DNA from: Atopsyche davidsoni
Taxonomy: Eukaryota > Arthropoda > Insecta > Trichoptera > Hydrobiosidae
Reading direction: 5' to 3'
DNA: 64,000 nt
NCBI GenBank assembly: GCA_022113835.1
Contig: JAILWY010000005.1
Location: 3,118,501-3,182,500 of the forward strand
Part shown: positions 20,300 to 32,549 of the stretch, piece by piece
Position numbering within the stretch: position 1 is the first letter of the stretch
Layout: every line of letters begins with the position of its first letter
Position numbers and translations under genes: made by a program
Notes under the pieces: model-generated
What the model saw: the letters and a program-made list of their open reading frames with translations, nothing else
The model's database searches: none
What the model was told of the DNA's origin: nothing

Positions 20300-22100
20300 T
20301 ATGTTTAGATGATTAGACATAATTATTCTTTATGGATGCTTTAATAAAGTTATAAAACGATTTGGTAATGACCGTTCGTTGAACTTGAACTGTACAAACT
20401 TATTTTTAGTCCAGCTTCTTAGTTTTTGCATTTATTTGTTCAAATATGACGTCTGCAATATCTTACTATGTCCCCATTTTGCTCTTATAGTTTTACACAA
20501 ATTTAGCTTGTGTACTATCGATGTCTCCAATTTATATTAAGTTTTCTTATAACACAAAAGACTATTAAACGTCAAAATAAAACAAGACATGTTAAAATAC
20601 AAAGCAATTTTTTTAGAAAAATTTATTTGACAATGATTGCTTGAATTGAAAATGCGCGTATAATACTTTAAATTCATTAGAAAATAACTATTATATGTAT
20701 TATGTATATAAAAAAATCTTTGTGTGATGTATTTTAAATTGTTTTGATTTCAATTTTTTTTCATTTTAGAAATAAATATTTCATATTAATGTAAGCACAG
20801 TACAGAATACTACAAAAGTAAGTCATACAAAGTCTGATGGATTTCAATGTTTACTTCTCGTGCCCCGTGTTTCCTGGAATTTAATCCAACTGGGAAATAA
20901 GTACAATAGTGCCGGGTTCCTTTACAAATAAAAAATGTACGAACTTTGAAATTCGTAAAGAAACATAGAAATTCTGCGTGCCCTTAACGAAACTTACATA
21001 AATCATTACGCTATACTCACTTACTTAGTCAAACTACGAGCTTTAAAAACGCTTTCTTTGTTTTATACAATATTCCACTCGAGAGTGTGCTTTAATGGAA
21101 AAAGTAATTATAACTTATTTACAACTTTCTGACATAAGTCTTTGAATAAATTTAGCATTTAAATGAGCAAAAAAATATACTTGCTTTTATAGTGTTAGTT
21201 TAAAAATATTGTTCAGAATCATCGATTATGAAAAGTATATATTTTTACATTCGTTTATATGTATTGATAAAAAGAAAAAATGATATTAAAAAAATAATAA
21301 AAATAAAATTTTACACTGAAATATTTTAAAAAAATAATTGGACTACGAATGATGTTAAATTAATCAACAAATATTTAAGAGTATGATCACTTTACAGACA
21401 GTTTTTCATCAAAAAAAATATTAAAATCACATTTTCTTTCAAAATTTAATTCTAAAATCGACTTACACCGAATAAAAACATATTCAGAAGCAATATATAG
21501 TGGACAAATAATATTTTGTCCACAAAATATTCTCATAATTAATAGTTTTTAAAGATATTTTTATTTCATTATACTTATTTTATTTTATACTTATTTTATT
21601 TCATTTTACATTGCTTTTTGGCATTATTAAATTATATTTCAATGTGACGATATAGATTGCGAATCCTTGCCTATTTGCATTGTATTGTCAACATGGTTCT
21701 ACAAAATTAAAATAAATAGACATAACGATGTTTTTTTAAATATAGTATAGAAATTATTTTATATTGGTTATACTGATAAAAATAAAATCAATAAATATAA
21801 AAGTCATCGTAACAAATCGCTCAGGTATAAACCGAGCTCGTCTTGAGCATACATTGAACTGTCGTACACACAGTACACAGAGAAGTCGCTACTCAAGGAG
21901 TTATAGTCATCCCTGACATTTGCATACAGACAGAAAGAGATAAACATACATCACGAAGTATTTAAATTATGCTCTCTGGGATGTTTGGTATTTTTGAGAC
22001 AATAAACATTTACTTTGTCTTAGTAACATAAGCAAAATGCAGTTTTTACAAAATTTTATTTGTTTTCAAAATATAGCATTTTAAATATATATATCCATAT
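20300..22100. other. AT-rich DNA
   Basis: A long AT-rich stretch. Slightly mixed patches at 20840-21010 and 21830-21960 hold no recognisable feature. Confidence 0.3.
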
Positions 22101-22620
22101 TCTTTTATATAGGTGTCCCGAAATTAACGCAAGATTTGAATTTGTCGCCATTTTTGCAGTAAAGTTTTAGGAACACTTAAAAAAAAACAATTTGACAGCT
22201 GATAGTTTAGGGTTACCCTATTGTATTGACTTTATGATTCATTTAAAAAATAACATTCAAAAGACTATAAACTGCGTTTTCTATTTAATTCAAGCATTTT
22301 TATTTTATTTTTATTAAGCATAAGCATTCAATATTCAAATACATCAGAGTTGAAAATTTTACAAAAGACCAATATGAGTGTACTACAGTCGAGCATAGTT
22401 TTGATGAAAAGTTTTGTCAAATTTATTTGACTATACCAGGCAATGTTTCAAGGCTTATTTATGCATTATTGTAATTGATTATCAATCAAAACTTTTCATG
22501 ACGCCAGTATGATAAAAACTCACACTTCCGCGTAGTTGGAGCATCAGGACATACTTTTTAAAAAAGCGACAAAAATTATTTAAAAAAACCAAATCACAGG
22601 TGATAAATGCTACGATAGTT
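22100..22620. other. AT-rich DNA with a transposon-end-like block
   Basis: The stretch AGGTGTCCCGAAATTAACGC at 22111 resembles the start of Tc1/mariner-type elements, but no inverted partner was found nearby. The rest is AT-rich. Confidence 0.2.
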
Positions 22621-22624
22621 AAAG

Positions 22625-22915
22625 TGGTTATAATACTATGGCACGTGTCGGTAGGCTTGCGTCATTGTTTGAGGTGCCTTCTGACCGCCGGAGATGCCAG
22701 ATAAGAGGCGCGGGTGATTTCTGTTAATCATCCTGACACGTGTTATTGTCAAATTAAAATTCTGTTACTGTTACCAGCGGAGCTAGGCGACGGAGATAGA
22801 TGACCGCTCGGGTGATCGGACGACCCCGGGTCGGGCACTGCGCCTCGTGTAAACAATACCCCTGGACAATTAACGATTAGCCAATCGGATAGGCGATCAC
22901 AATAACGGCAAAACG
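22625..22915. promoter_or_regulatory. candidate regulatory island with paired E-boxes
   Basis: CACGTG occurs twice (22642-22647 and 22737-22742) in inverted GACACGTG contexts about 95 bp apart, with a GATA word (GATAAG, 22700-22705) between. A GC-rich block follows (about 22775-22860), and a CCAAT-type word (GCCAATCGG) near 22880. Regulatory function is inferred. Confidence 0.35.
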
Positions 22916-23149
22916 TAACAAAAACTCATACCATAAACATTTAGAAATAACACGTTGAATAAACCATCATTTGCTTACAGTCTATGTGTAAAATTATTTG
23001 GTTGCTGTGGTTGCAGCACCTATCCTGAAAACGTTCTTTCACTGAAAATTTATATATATATAGTACATGGTGTTGCTGATATTGTGTTTCGTTTCACAAT
23101 TTTATTTCCAAAACTGTTATTATAAAAAAAAAATTCAATAACAACAACA

Positions 23150-23480
23150 ATAATGGAATACTCCAGACCTGAAGTGCTCTCGGCTTATACATAAACCTAA
23201 TATTATCCCATTAGTCCTGCATCCCGGCGTAGCGGGTACTGACCACACACCTCCCGCAGTGTTATTCTATCGAATAATTCGGAAGTCCATTACTTTGAAT
23301 TACACTCTATTACTGAACACTATCGTATTTCACACTTCCATTAGCAGTCTGGCCAAACAAACGTATTCCTCCGAGCGGTCTGCGCCTCTGGTTTCAAAGG
23401 ATGAAGCGCCGATTTCCGGCTGGAGAAGCGTCGGACCATATCAATTATTCTGCAATTTTACATTATTGATATATCTTAAA
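23150..23480. promoter_or_regulatory. mixed-composition island
   Basis: Balanced sequence containing CCCATTAGTCC and GGCGTAGCGGGT words. The plus frame 23259-23498 is open but not recognisable. Confidence 0.2.
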
Positions 23481-23489
23481 TTTACGCAG

Positions 23490-24045
23490 ACTAGTTAAGA
23501 CGCAGTTAAGCTGATTTAACTTTTTTATCCTGCAAAGTATTGGTTTCCGTGCCAAGACCATTTTTTCAAGACAAGGGCTCCGTATAGAAAAATATCATTA
23601 AACTTTTCAGAAACACACACATACACACAAATCTTATGAATACTTATACAAATGATTATTGGTATTTATTATCGTCTTTTCATTGGTAGTATTTCTTCAT
23701 ACAATAAAACGTTTTACTTGAGGTATTTTTGCACGTATGATAAATACCTCCAATAGTGTTTTCAATACACACTACAAACGAGCGAAGGCAATATCCCCGC
23801 GGAGACTGCGGATACCTCGTACAAAATGTGGTCGTAGGAATCGTTAAGGCTCTATGGGGAGCATGCTAGCCTGTTTAGAGCGATCAGCCCTCCATTCGCA
23901 GAGGCTCTCGTCCCGGCGAGGAACGACCACACGAGGAGACGTCTAAAAAAATTTTTTTTAATAAATTTATTTCCCTGCCTGTCTAAAATTATTTTTATTC
24001 TTTGATTGTCTCAATTTAAAAGTTTCTCGCCTGCGGAACAAAAAT
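23490..24045. other. AT-rich DNA with a GC-rich patch
   Basis: Bases 23775-23945 are GC-rich (CCCCGCGGAGACTGCGG, CGTCCCGGCGAGGAACG). No frame or fold is convincing. Confidence 0.25.
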
Positions 24046-24057
24046 TAAAATATAAAC

Positions 24058-24269
24058 GGTACTTGTTTTTTATCCGACCACCAAAAAACTTGTACCTAAC
24101 CTTTTTTTTTTAACCTAACCTAACCTAACCCAACGAATCGAGCGGTCATGGAAATCTGCAATGAACGAAATAAACGCCACAACGGGACTCATCGTCATAT
24201 GATAGATTCTTATTTCTGCGAGTACATGTACATTAAAAAATTTTGGTGGTCGGATAAAAAACAAGTACC
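24058..24269. mobile_element. 212-bp miniature inverted-repeat element with 8-bp target duplication
   Basis: The first 29 bases (starting GGTACTTGTTTTTTATCCG) are the exact inverse of the last 29. Identical 8-mers, atataaac, flank the element (24050-24057 and 24270-24277). An 8-bp duplication fits the hAT, P or Merlin superfamilies. The GG start is closer to Merlin than to hAT, but this is a guess. There is no transposase. A run of CCTAA telomere-type units lies inside the left half. The plus frame 24148-24360 runs out through the right end and is chance. Confidence 0.85.
24111..24131. repeat. short CCTAA (TTAGG-type) telomere-like run
   Basis: Three CCTAA units plus a CCCAA follow a T tract inside the 212-bp element. 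TTAGG is the ancestral telomere repeat of arthropods, but a run this short may be chance. Confidence 0.45.
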
Positions 24270-24514
24270 ATATAAACTTTTGTATGCGGTAGCACAGCTG
24301 TTTTTTTTAGTATACACAACGTTAAAGTATATCTTCACAATTTCATTTAAAATAATTTAATTAGTTATTTAAATATAGCAATAATAATTTTTACTTTATT
24401 CTAAGGTTCACAGTAAGCGTTGTTTGATTTCAAATATATTATTGCAACGTTGAGAAGACTTAAAATTGCATACGTTCAGGATATTCGTAAGTTAGTTTAC
24501 TTTTCACGTAAAAC

Positions 24515-24567
24515 GCATTCCGTCTGCTTTGCTACTGCATTGCAGATGGCGGTAGCAGACGAAATGC
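24515..24567. repeat. 53-nt imperfect hairpin
   Basis: The arms GCATTCCGTCTGCT and AGCAGACGAAATGC pair at 13 of 14 positions around an inner CTGC/GCAG hairpin and a short GCT/GGC helix. Size and shape are at the low end for a microRNA precursor. No known mature sequence is recognised. Confidence 0.5.
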
Positions 24568-24599
24568 AAATCCGATACTTTAAATAAAACAATCATTTA

Positions 24600-25615
24600 A
24601 AAACTTATTTCCATTTATTCTAGATATTTTTCACATATTTCAAAAATAAATGTTAAAACTGTCAATGATTACAGAAATCTATTAGGTGAATTATAAAATT
24701 ATTTTTTTTGGTTTTATATTGTTATTATTTACTAACGCCATCTATCATTAAGTAACATAACAAGTAATAACATTAAGTGTAAAATTATGGTCTTCAATAT
24801 ATTAATTCAGCTTTGAGGATGTCTCGTGTTTTAAAACTATCTCACAGCTTAGTGTCCTTCGGGCTCTCTACACCGAGCAATAGTCATATCGTACTGCGGA
24901 AAACACTTGTCATAAAAATAATGTCTCTTGTCATAACGGAATCGAAACCGGGCTAAGTGAATGTTCCATTGTGAGCGCCTCGGTGAGATTGTATGGAATA
25001 AAATAGATTGCTTTAAAACGAATTTATAAGAATCTTATTACATTACAGTTTGATTATTACGGTGAAATGGAAAGAAATGTTTGACGGACCAGAGTTCTTT
25101 CAAGGCTATCAAAAACCTTATTGAAGAAATAAATTAACTTTGATATTTTTTATTTTGTCCCTGAACAGTTTTTAAAAAAGTATGATTTTGATGGACAATA
25201 ACATTACAATGTAAAAAAATATGAATGAGGTTGAACACACCAATAATGCCACACGTGTAAAATTTAAGGAATTAAATATTTTTATATCAAAATTTAGGGT
25301 TAAAAATATTTAATATTGAAGTACAAAAGTATTCGTAGTTTGAGTTTTAAATAATGCAAAAGGCTTGATTAAAATTCAAAACCCGTGTTTTCATGGAAAT
25401 ACTAAGCAGTCCAGTGACAAAGTTTTCAAATTTTAATCAGCTTTAAAAAAATAACGGGAAATATTTTAAATCTGCACGATGTCTCCATAGTTATACTCCG
25501 ATATGAATTAATGCAAATTCTGCATAATCTTTCCTCGGTGTTATTTTTGAGCCGGGAGTTGTACGTACTAAAGTGGAAGTTTATTTAAGGATAGTCTAAA
25601 GTGCCATTAGCATAT
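24600..25615. other. AT-rich DNA with a small mixed patch
   Basis: Bases 24840-24990 are less AT-rich. Nothing is recognised. Confidence 0.3.
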
Positions 25616-25619
25616 ATTT

Positions 25620-25800
25620 AGTGGCGCGCACGTCTATGGGGGTTGGTTTTCTACCCCTTAATCCCGCCTGTATGGGAGAGAGCCTTCCGAGGCCACTAGA
25701 GCCTTGCTTTATCCCACCTTAATTACAAGCCATGGCGGGATCCGAACCGGGGGTCGTTAGGATAGAAGCCTCTTTGTGTCGGATGCGTTCCTTTAGTGCG
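25620..25800 (-). repeat. GC-rich block with a tRNA B-box, possible SINE fragment
   Basis: On the minus strand CCCCCGGTTCGGATCCCG (about 25738-25755) matches the RNA polymerase III B box, followed by about 100 bases of GC-rich sequence. A clear A box is not seen upstream, so the head may be truncated. No second copy was noticed in the window. Confidence 0.3.
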
Positions 25801-25809
25801 GAGTATTTC

Positions 25810-27840
25810 CCTGAAAGAACTTCAAGGGTGCTTGATCTGAAATGAAGCTTATCGGTGATTGGTGGTTAATTTTGTTTGGGATTGGAGATTTGTAAACGAG
25901 ATTACTCGCTCGAGCCGCTTTCATTCAATGTGTTGCACCTTTTTAGTATGGCTGATCTGTTTTACGACCTTTAACTTTGGATTGAATAGATTAGCATCAA
26001 ACAAAGGAATTGATTGATTGCCATCAATTTTTATTATATAATCAATTGAATCGCGTCCCTGGCTTTTAGTAATTTTATACCAAGTTTCACGGTTAACCAA
26101 AAAATTTACATGTTTTCTCGATATTCTGAAATAAACTTTAAAACAATGAATCATTATTAGGATATCTGTTTATGTTTAACTTTTTATCAACATATTTTAA
26201 CGTTTAAACAATGATTCGTGAATTTATTCATACAAAACGTTGGTTTAAGCGCCGCTTTCGTGTAAATTTATAAATGCCTAAAATGATCAGAATGGATATT
26301 TAATATTATCAAAAACTAAATAACACTTAAAGTTTTTGATTGTAAAAATAATACGTTTATATGCTAATCTAAAATATTAAAAAAAATATGTGATGTGAAT
26401 AAATACATGAAAATGTGTATAAGTATACTAAATTGGATATTTATGTACTGACAAAAAAATTGTATATATTTCACATACAGGCTAACATGGAATTTATATA
26501 AATATTAATACACGTAAAACTAACGAATTAGAATGTTTATCACTAGAACTTTATCACTTGTGATCAATACAAAAATTAAATCCATCGATAGAGCCGTTTA
26601 ATTAGTATAGAGCTACCCGTACTAATGAAATAGTACCAAATGTTGCGTGATAACAAACAAGCCTTCGATTCAATTTCTCCACTGATCCGAACAGTAAACA
26701 TCAGCAGGTCCTCTGTGAAGCGCCCTTCTCACGTAGCAACGCAACTGACAATCGACCAACAAATTGCATCGCTACTAGACATTTAATTTTCGATACAAAA
26801 AATAACTCACTGGCGTCGTTTTTGAGGCTTTTTATTCTTCGACAAAACTGTAAACTTTAGTTAGTTAATTTTTCAGTCGGTTCTCGTATTGTGTTGCTAC
26901 AAGTGAAATGCGTTTAATTAATACAACAATCATTCAATAGGCTTTGAAAGGGCAAAGTGAAAAACTAATATGCCTAGGTTATCAAATAAATATTTTATAC
27001 GAACATTCTTTGAAACACGTCTAATCAAAAGTAAACAAGTTAAACTCATAAAAATTAATACGGTATGTTTTTAGACAGTATTTAATGTGTTATTTCAAGT
27101 GCTTGTGTAGTTTCTCCTGCCAAAGAGAGATCATCACCTCTGATGTTTCTTTAGTAATTAACTAAATACACACCAAACGCCCTTAGTGTGGATTGTAATA
27201 AATATGCCTAAAAGCTTTGAAACGGGTTCGTATTTACCAAAAGATTTAAATTAAAACGAAGGCTTTTCTGAATATATGCTGTAAATGCATTTGGCATCGT
27301 GAATTCAAATGCAAACATTTGCAGAGATAACTGTACAAAATTAATTAAGAACTTTGAAATGAAATTTAATATACTAAAAAAATATGTACTTTCGAAAATA
27401 TATTCAGGTTTAATGATAAGATTTCTCTATCTAACAACGTGGATAAGCAGTAAAATTTATTGATTTATTACAAAATTCATAACAATTTTTTTTTTAATCT
27501 GCTCCAAGCTCATTTTGGCATTACAATAAAACCAATGTATTTTAAGCTTACAGCCCGCAAACCATATCCGTTCCTCAAAAATTTTTAACCGGCATGTCAA
27601 ACCTTCAAGCATAAAATGTCAAATTTATTAATCTCAGAGACACACCGAAGATCGCCCTTCAACCGCAATCCTTTTTTCTCATTCGGGACTCAAAGTCCTT
27701 TTGTACGACTCGAGAGCCTTTCAAATAAATATCATACAAAGTGAGCCTCTGACCCTGCCACTTAAGCCGCATAAATTAGCATTGGAAGTCGAGGCTTAAG
27801 GCTGTTTTAATTTTGCAACAATACTTCTAACCCGAAGTCC
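25810..27840. other. AT-rich DNA with small islands
   Basis: Less AT-rich patches lie at 26640-26770 and 27540-27810. No gene is supported; the minus frame 25921-26154 is not recognisable. Confidence 0.3.
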
Positions 27841-27849
27841 GGAGTTTTT

Positions 27850-28175
27850 GCGGTTATTGGTGGAAGAATGTCGCATAAATAAGGAAGTTCGCGTTTTGTT
27901 AAATTTGCTTTGTGTTGCCTTGCGTTTTAAATATATAAAATATATCAAAACTGACCATAATAGACAGAAGGATGTATATTCAAAATATACTTTATTTTTT
28001 ATAATTCTGCCTACTTATGTCTTGATTTAATATTATTGAATGATTCTTACTTAAAGTCAAGGTTTTTGTGGTCTAAATAAGTCAATTCGCGTTTTGTGTT
28101 TGATGTATGATCATTTTAACTTTCGCAAAACAAACCATAATCTTTTTAACAGAGAGATAAATATTCAGAACAAGT
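27850..28175. repeat. ancient tandem duplication, about 197-bp period
   Basis: The sequence around 27876-27990 (TAAATAAGGAAGTTCGCGTT, then GACCATAATAGACAGA) is echoed around 28073-28170 (TAAATAAGTCAATTCGCGTT, then AACCATAATCTTTTTAACAG) in the same order. The copies are well diverged. Confidence 0.4.
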
Positions 28176-28179
28176 ATAA

Positions 28180-30480
28180 TTCGATGGTTCTAATTGGCGA
28201 AAATAAAAATAACAAAAAGTTGAGACATTTGAGGTAAAAAATTTATAAAAAATTGCTAAATCATCTATAATAATAAAATATAATTACCATCAAATTCCGC
28301 ACTTTTTTTAAGGCATAATGCAGATGTCGATAAATGATTTCTGAAATTGGTTTATCTAAAAAAAAGTATGCAAGCCAGCACAAATACTAATAAATTATTA
28401 AAAATTATCATAATTGATATTAAATTAAAAAGTATACTGCTTGAAAAAATTAAAAGTGATTTTGGATAGTCAAATATAATGTATAAAACAAGTTGCCGAT
28501 AAATTCGGTTCTCAATTATTGTACTATGAAAAATAATTAAAAGGCTAATTTCGTCGTTTCGTGTGTTTATCTAAAAACAGGTTACTTTTGTTTATTTAAC
28601 AAGGAAGAAAGAACACGTAATAATAAAATAAAGTGATAAGGTTATTATTGATTATCACGAACGTTTATATTATGTAAACACAGGCATATCCACGACGTTT
28701 ATAGTGAAAGTCATGCGAAACATTCAACTGTAAAAATCCACGGAATACAATCGAAGGCTTTCGTTTTTAAACATTTTCATGTACATAACAAAGGGTGTCT
28801 GAAAGCCTGGGGGTTGCGTGATCGGGAACCATCATGGGGGTGGGTATATGGTGCGTTTGTAAAGATTTATATAATAGAATAAAATTATTCCCTTAAATGC
28901 GATCGCAGATAAGATTCATCGTACAAATATTCAAAAGGAGCTTTTTTAAAAGGTTTGTCACACATGGGCACGGCTTTTAACGTTATTATTTTTTTGGATT
29001 TTGATTTTGATTACAGATAACTGGAAAGCTTGCATAAAATAAAGGCTAATCAATCAATTTGATGGTGAAGATTAATCCAATGGGTTTTGATTTACCTTAC
29101 GGTATTTAGTATATAAAAATAATTAGCTAATCGTGAATATTTAATACTAACAGGATATTTCCGGTGAAATTTTATGAATACTTGTTTATGTTATAAAAAA
29201 TAACTCGTACATATTTTTATTGAATCACCATGTATTTCCTATTTTTTTAATTTCAGAAATTTTCGTATTGGCAGTTATGTAGTAAGATATAAACGAGTTT
29301 GCTTAAAACCTGTTTATATCAAATATTTAACTTATAATTATAAAAAGGTATTATTTTGTCTTGTTTAATCTATGGAAGTTATTTTTATGTTTATATTTAA
29401 GACCTTTTATTATTTCAAGCACCGACGCAATCCACGTGTATTTTTCACGAATAATATGTGCTCACGTCTTTTTTTAAATTATCTGAAAGCTGTTGAGTTG
29501 TCACTTTTCTAAAGAAAAATAAAATCATTTTTTATTATTATATATTTATAAAATTTTCCATCATCATAATCAAATGTTAGAATAAGCAAAAATAAAATAA
29601 TTTATCCAGTATTATTATTTTTTTTTTAAATATTTTTTATAGAAAGAGCTGAATTATTAAATAAAAGTAATCTAACAAACCTGACCCAAACTGAAATAAT
29701 ATGTGTCATAAACATACATCCGATAGTCAAGTTTGTCAATTTTGCGAATCTAAAATATAGCCCCGTAGGTCTTTTTTTCCATCGTAATAAAAACTACTAT
29801 CAAGCCCTATCAATACTTTGAATATATATGTAGATATACACATCAATTTTCTTTATTAAATCTATTTACGTAGCAATCTTCTAGAAAATACATTTTGCTA
29901 TTGTAAAATCTGCTTTATCATCGCATAAAACATGTCCCTAGAGACTCTATGACCGCATATTCCAATACATATTTTGTTTTTTTCCTTATCGAAAGCGATT
30001 CCCTCAGCAAACGACTGATCCGCCATTGAATTAGGGGCTGATATAATATTTGACAGTAATAAGGGTGGTTTCCGTATTTATTAGGGCAGTTTTGTATTTA
30101 TTGTACGATACGTTCGCAATACGCTTTACGGAATTTAGTGCTGGGTGAGAAATTGCGTGAAGGAACGCACGAACACTGCTTATGAATACACATTTTTTAT
30201 AGACCAAAGTGTATGAAAAAAATGTTTTTCTTTTTACGAAAAGTTATTTTATTTGTATGTCAAATAAAAAAAAAACATTTTAAAAGCAAACGAAACACAA
30301 GTATGAAATAAATTTGAAAATTCCTTTATATACACAATACTTATACTGTTTAACTCATTATTAGTTTGTCGGTGGATAAATTTTTCAACACGCGTCAGCC
30401 TTAAAAAAAATCACCATAAACCTATGTTTGATTTATTTAAATAATTATTACTTTTAACCTGCAACAAATATACACACAAA
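28180..30480. other. AT-rich DNA
   Basis: A G-rich patch lies at 28800-28860 and a mixed one at 29930-30170. Nothing is recognised. Confidence 0.3.
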
Positions 30481-30489
30481 AAAATAAAT

Positions 30490-30920
30490 AAATTGGTGTT
30501 GTTAAAGACGCCTTTTTATGACTTTCTAAAACTTGACGTCATCCACTCGCGAAGGAAGCACAAATCAAAAAATCTCATTTTCATCACTAAAACTTATGAC
30601 CCAGGAGTTGCAATTCAACTTAACACACATTTTAAGAATAATTCCTCATTAGCAGTAATGTGTCTGACGTCATCGCTTACGTCACGGAAACGGCTTATTA
30701 ATTTGGTTCTCTGCTAACAATGGAAGGGAGTCATCGCCGCACTGATTCCGTGAGAAGCTCACTTCACCGAGCCGGATCAGATTTGCCCCGAGGGTGCATA
30801 CAGCAACGCTAAATGATTTCAAATAGGACTTACGCACGCATTTCCTATGATAAGTGATACGGCACTGCCGACCCAGGGCCACCATCGTCCAAAACTGAAA
30901 AAACACCATGATAATCGATC
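30490..30920. promoter_or_regulatory. candidate regulatory island with a cluster of CRE sites
   Basis: Two perfect TGACGTCAT sites (30534-30542, 30665-30673) and a TTACGTCAC (30677-30685) fall within about 150 bp, followed by a GC-richer block to about 30900. CREB/ATF or bZIP binding is the usual meaning of such words. The minus frame 30682-30984 (100 codons) overlaps but is not recognisable. Confidence 0.4.
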
Positions 30921-31127
30921 TGAGCTGAACTGAGCAAAATATATCAAAACTCATGTATTTTGAACAAGGGGTTATAAGCTGCATTCATTGCAAGCGAAAA
31001 ACCAAGTAAGCTAGAAACTTAAAGCGACTTGAGGCAATGAATGTTGTGTTTAGATAATAACATATCCGGAACTTTTTTCCGTTAATATTAAATCTAAAGA
31101 AACTTGCATTTTTAATACAAAATACAA

Positions 31128-31345
31128 TCTTGTTGAGGGACAAGGCATTTGATTGGTGAAGATCCATTATTATAATGATAAAAGTAGCTTTGTATTTTGT
31201 CTTCACTTTGAGTTTATTATATTTTTTGCATGACTAGTTTCGACCAAATAGACTAGGTCATCATCAGATGCATAACTGAACTGAACATATTAGTTTAGTT
31301 AGTTTTAGTTATGCATCTACTTTTATCATTGTATATACAAAATAC
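31128..31345. repeat. family 1 repeat, partly palindromic copy
   Basis: It starts with the shared CTTGTTGAGGGACAAGGCAT block and runs on the minus strand to the hammerhead-like motif. It then turns at a TTAGTTTAGTTAG joint and shows a short plus-strand remnant (TTATGCATCTACTTTTATC at about 31308). Confidence 0.7.
31227..31272 (-). ncRNA. hammerhead-ribozyme-like motif, family 1 copy 3
   Basis: On the minus strand: TGCAT, CTGATGA, extra T, stem II GACC/GGTC (4 bp certain), GAAAC, TA, GTC, ATGCA. The cleavage triplet is the classic GUC. Confidence 0.6.
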
Positions 31346-32080
31346 AATCCTTCTATAAACCTTAGCTAATATTTTTTTATAGTATTGTAACATAATGGTT
31401 CACTATTAGTTTTTAGGGGGTCACCCTGTTTCAGTAGTTAAAAATCAATAGTGTTTATGGCGGGCCATAGGAATAATAATTATGAATGTTGGAGCGGGAC
31501 ACTGCAGGGGGAGCGAGGAGGTTAATTTTGTTGTGATTTATTAATCTAAACTTTGATACGAATTGGGTATTAAATGTAATGATATAGTTCTCGCGGTACA
31601 AACCCCTTTGTTCCGTAAAATACTTATTTTTATAACAATAGAAAAGAATTGTATGCGTTTAGCTCAGTCATTCAGTCAATATCTATATTATTAATATAAA
31701 CATGACGCTTTAATAAAAAATGCCTTGTTAAGTTTGCATGAAAATGTAAATGAAACACAATCCAAAGAAAATCAATATTACAAGCAACTCATATTTGTAC
31801 AGATGATTAATTTGTATTATATTATATTATTTTCAGTGAATTATCAAACGCGTAATTCAAGATTTTGAAAATTAATATATATATATATATATATATCGGT
31901 GTGCGTGTTTATATATATTTATATGAGTTGCTGCTTCGTATTTTTTTATATCACAAGTTAATTGAAAAAAAATACAAAAGACCATACAACGTCATACTCG
32001 TAATATAAACGGTGACAATAGTTTCACCTATCAAGAATTTTTGATAAAAAAATTTGAGCGATCATCTTTCAAAGTGCGTT
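31345..32080. other. AT-rich DNA with a (TA)n tract
   Basis: A pure (AT)n run of about 20 bp lies at 31876-31896. The patch 31410-31520 is slightly GC-richer. Nothing else is visible. Confidence 0.35.
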
Positions 32081-32084
32081 AACG

Positions 32085-32545
32085 GTATTACCCAGAAATT
32101 CTATTTCACGGTTCTTAGCAACCGATGAACGGGGAATGGTCACTTCAAGAATGTACAGCCTCCGTCTTCAATGACACTGTAATTATTTTTATATGAATTT
32201 TTTAACAGTTTGCTACTGATTTATTTGAAATAAACAGAGTGATTTAACTATAGTTTTTTTACAATTTTTTTTAATATCTAATAAGAGTATTATTTGCTAT
32301 CTGAACACTTAAGCTAGTCGGTCGCAAAGTATCGCCATCGCTTGCAGGTTTACTCCTAGACGTATACACTCCTTGTATCCTTACAGACTACCTATGGAGA
32401 ATAAATATAAACTGATACGTCCAGACTAAGTTCGATTGCGACTTTTCTGCAGGGGTGATCTCCCTTAGAATAGTGCTTAGTCTGACCTTTGCTATCCTTG
32501 AAATTGGCGACCCCACCAAGAACATCTGTTCCCCCAAGTTTAGTT
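32085..32545. promoter_or_regulatory. mixed-composition islands
   Basis: Two less AT-rich patches (32095-32180 and 32320-32530) hold no recognisable frame or fold. They are candidate conserved non-coding sequence on composition only. Confidence 0.2.
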
Positions 32546-32549
32546 CTAA

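Noticed and set aside
22111..22140. AGGTGTCCCGAAATTAACGC as a transposon end
   Set aside because: No inverted partner or target duplication found nearby; recorded only as a weak resemblance.
30682..30984. 100-codon minus-strand frame
   Set aside because: It overlaps the CRE cluster and a mixed island; no recognisable domain and no splice context.
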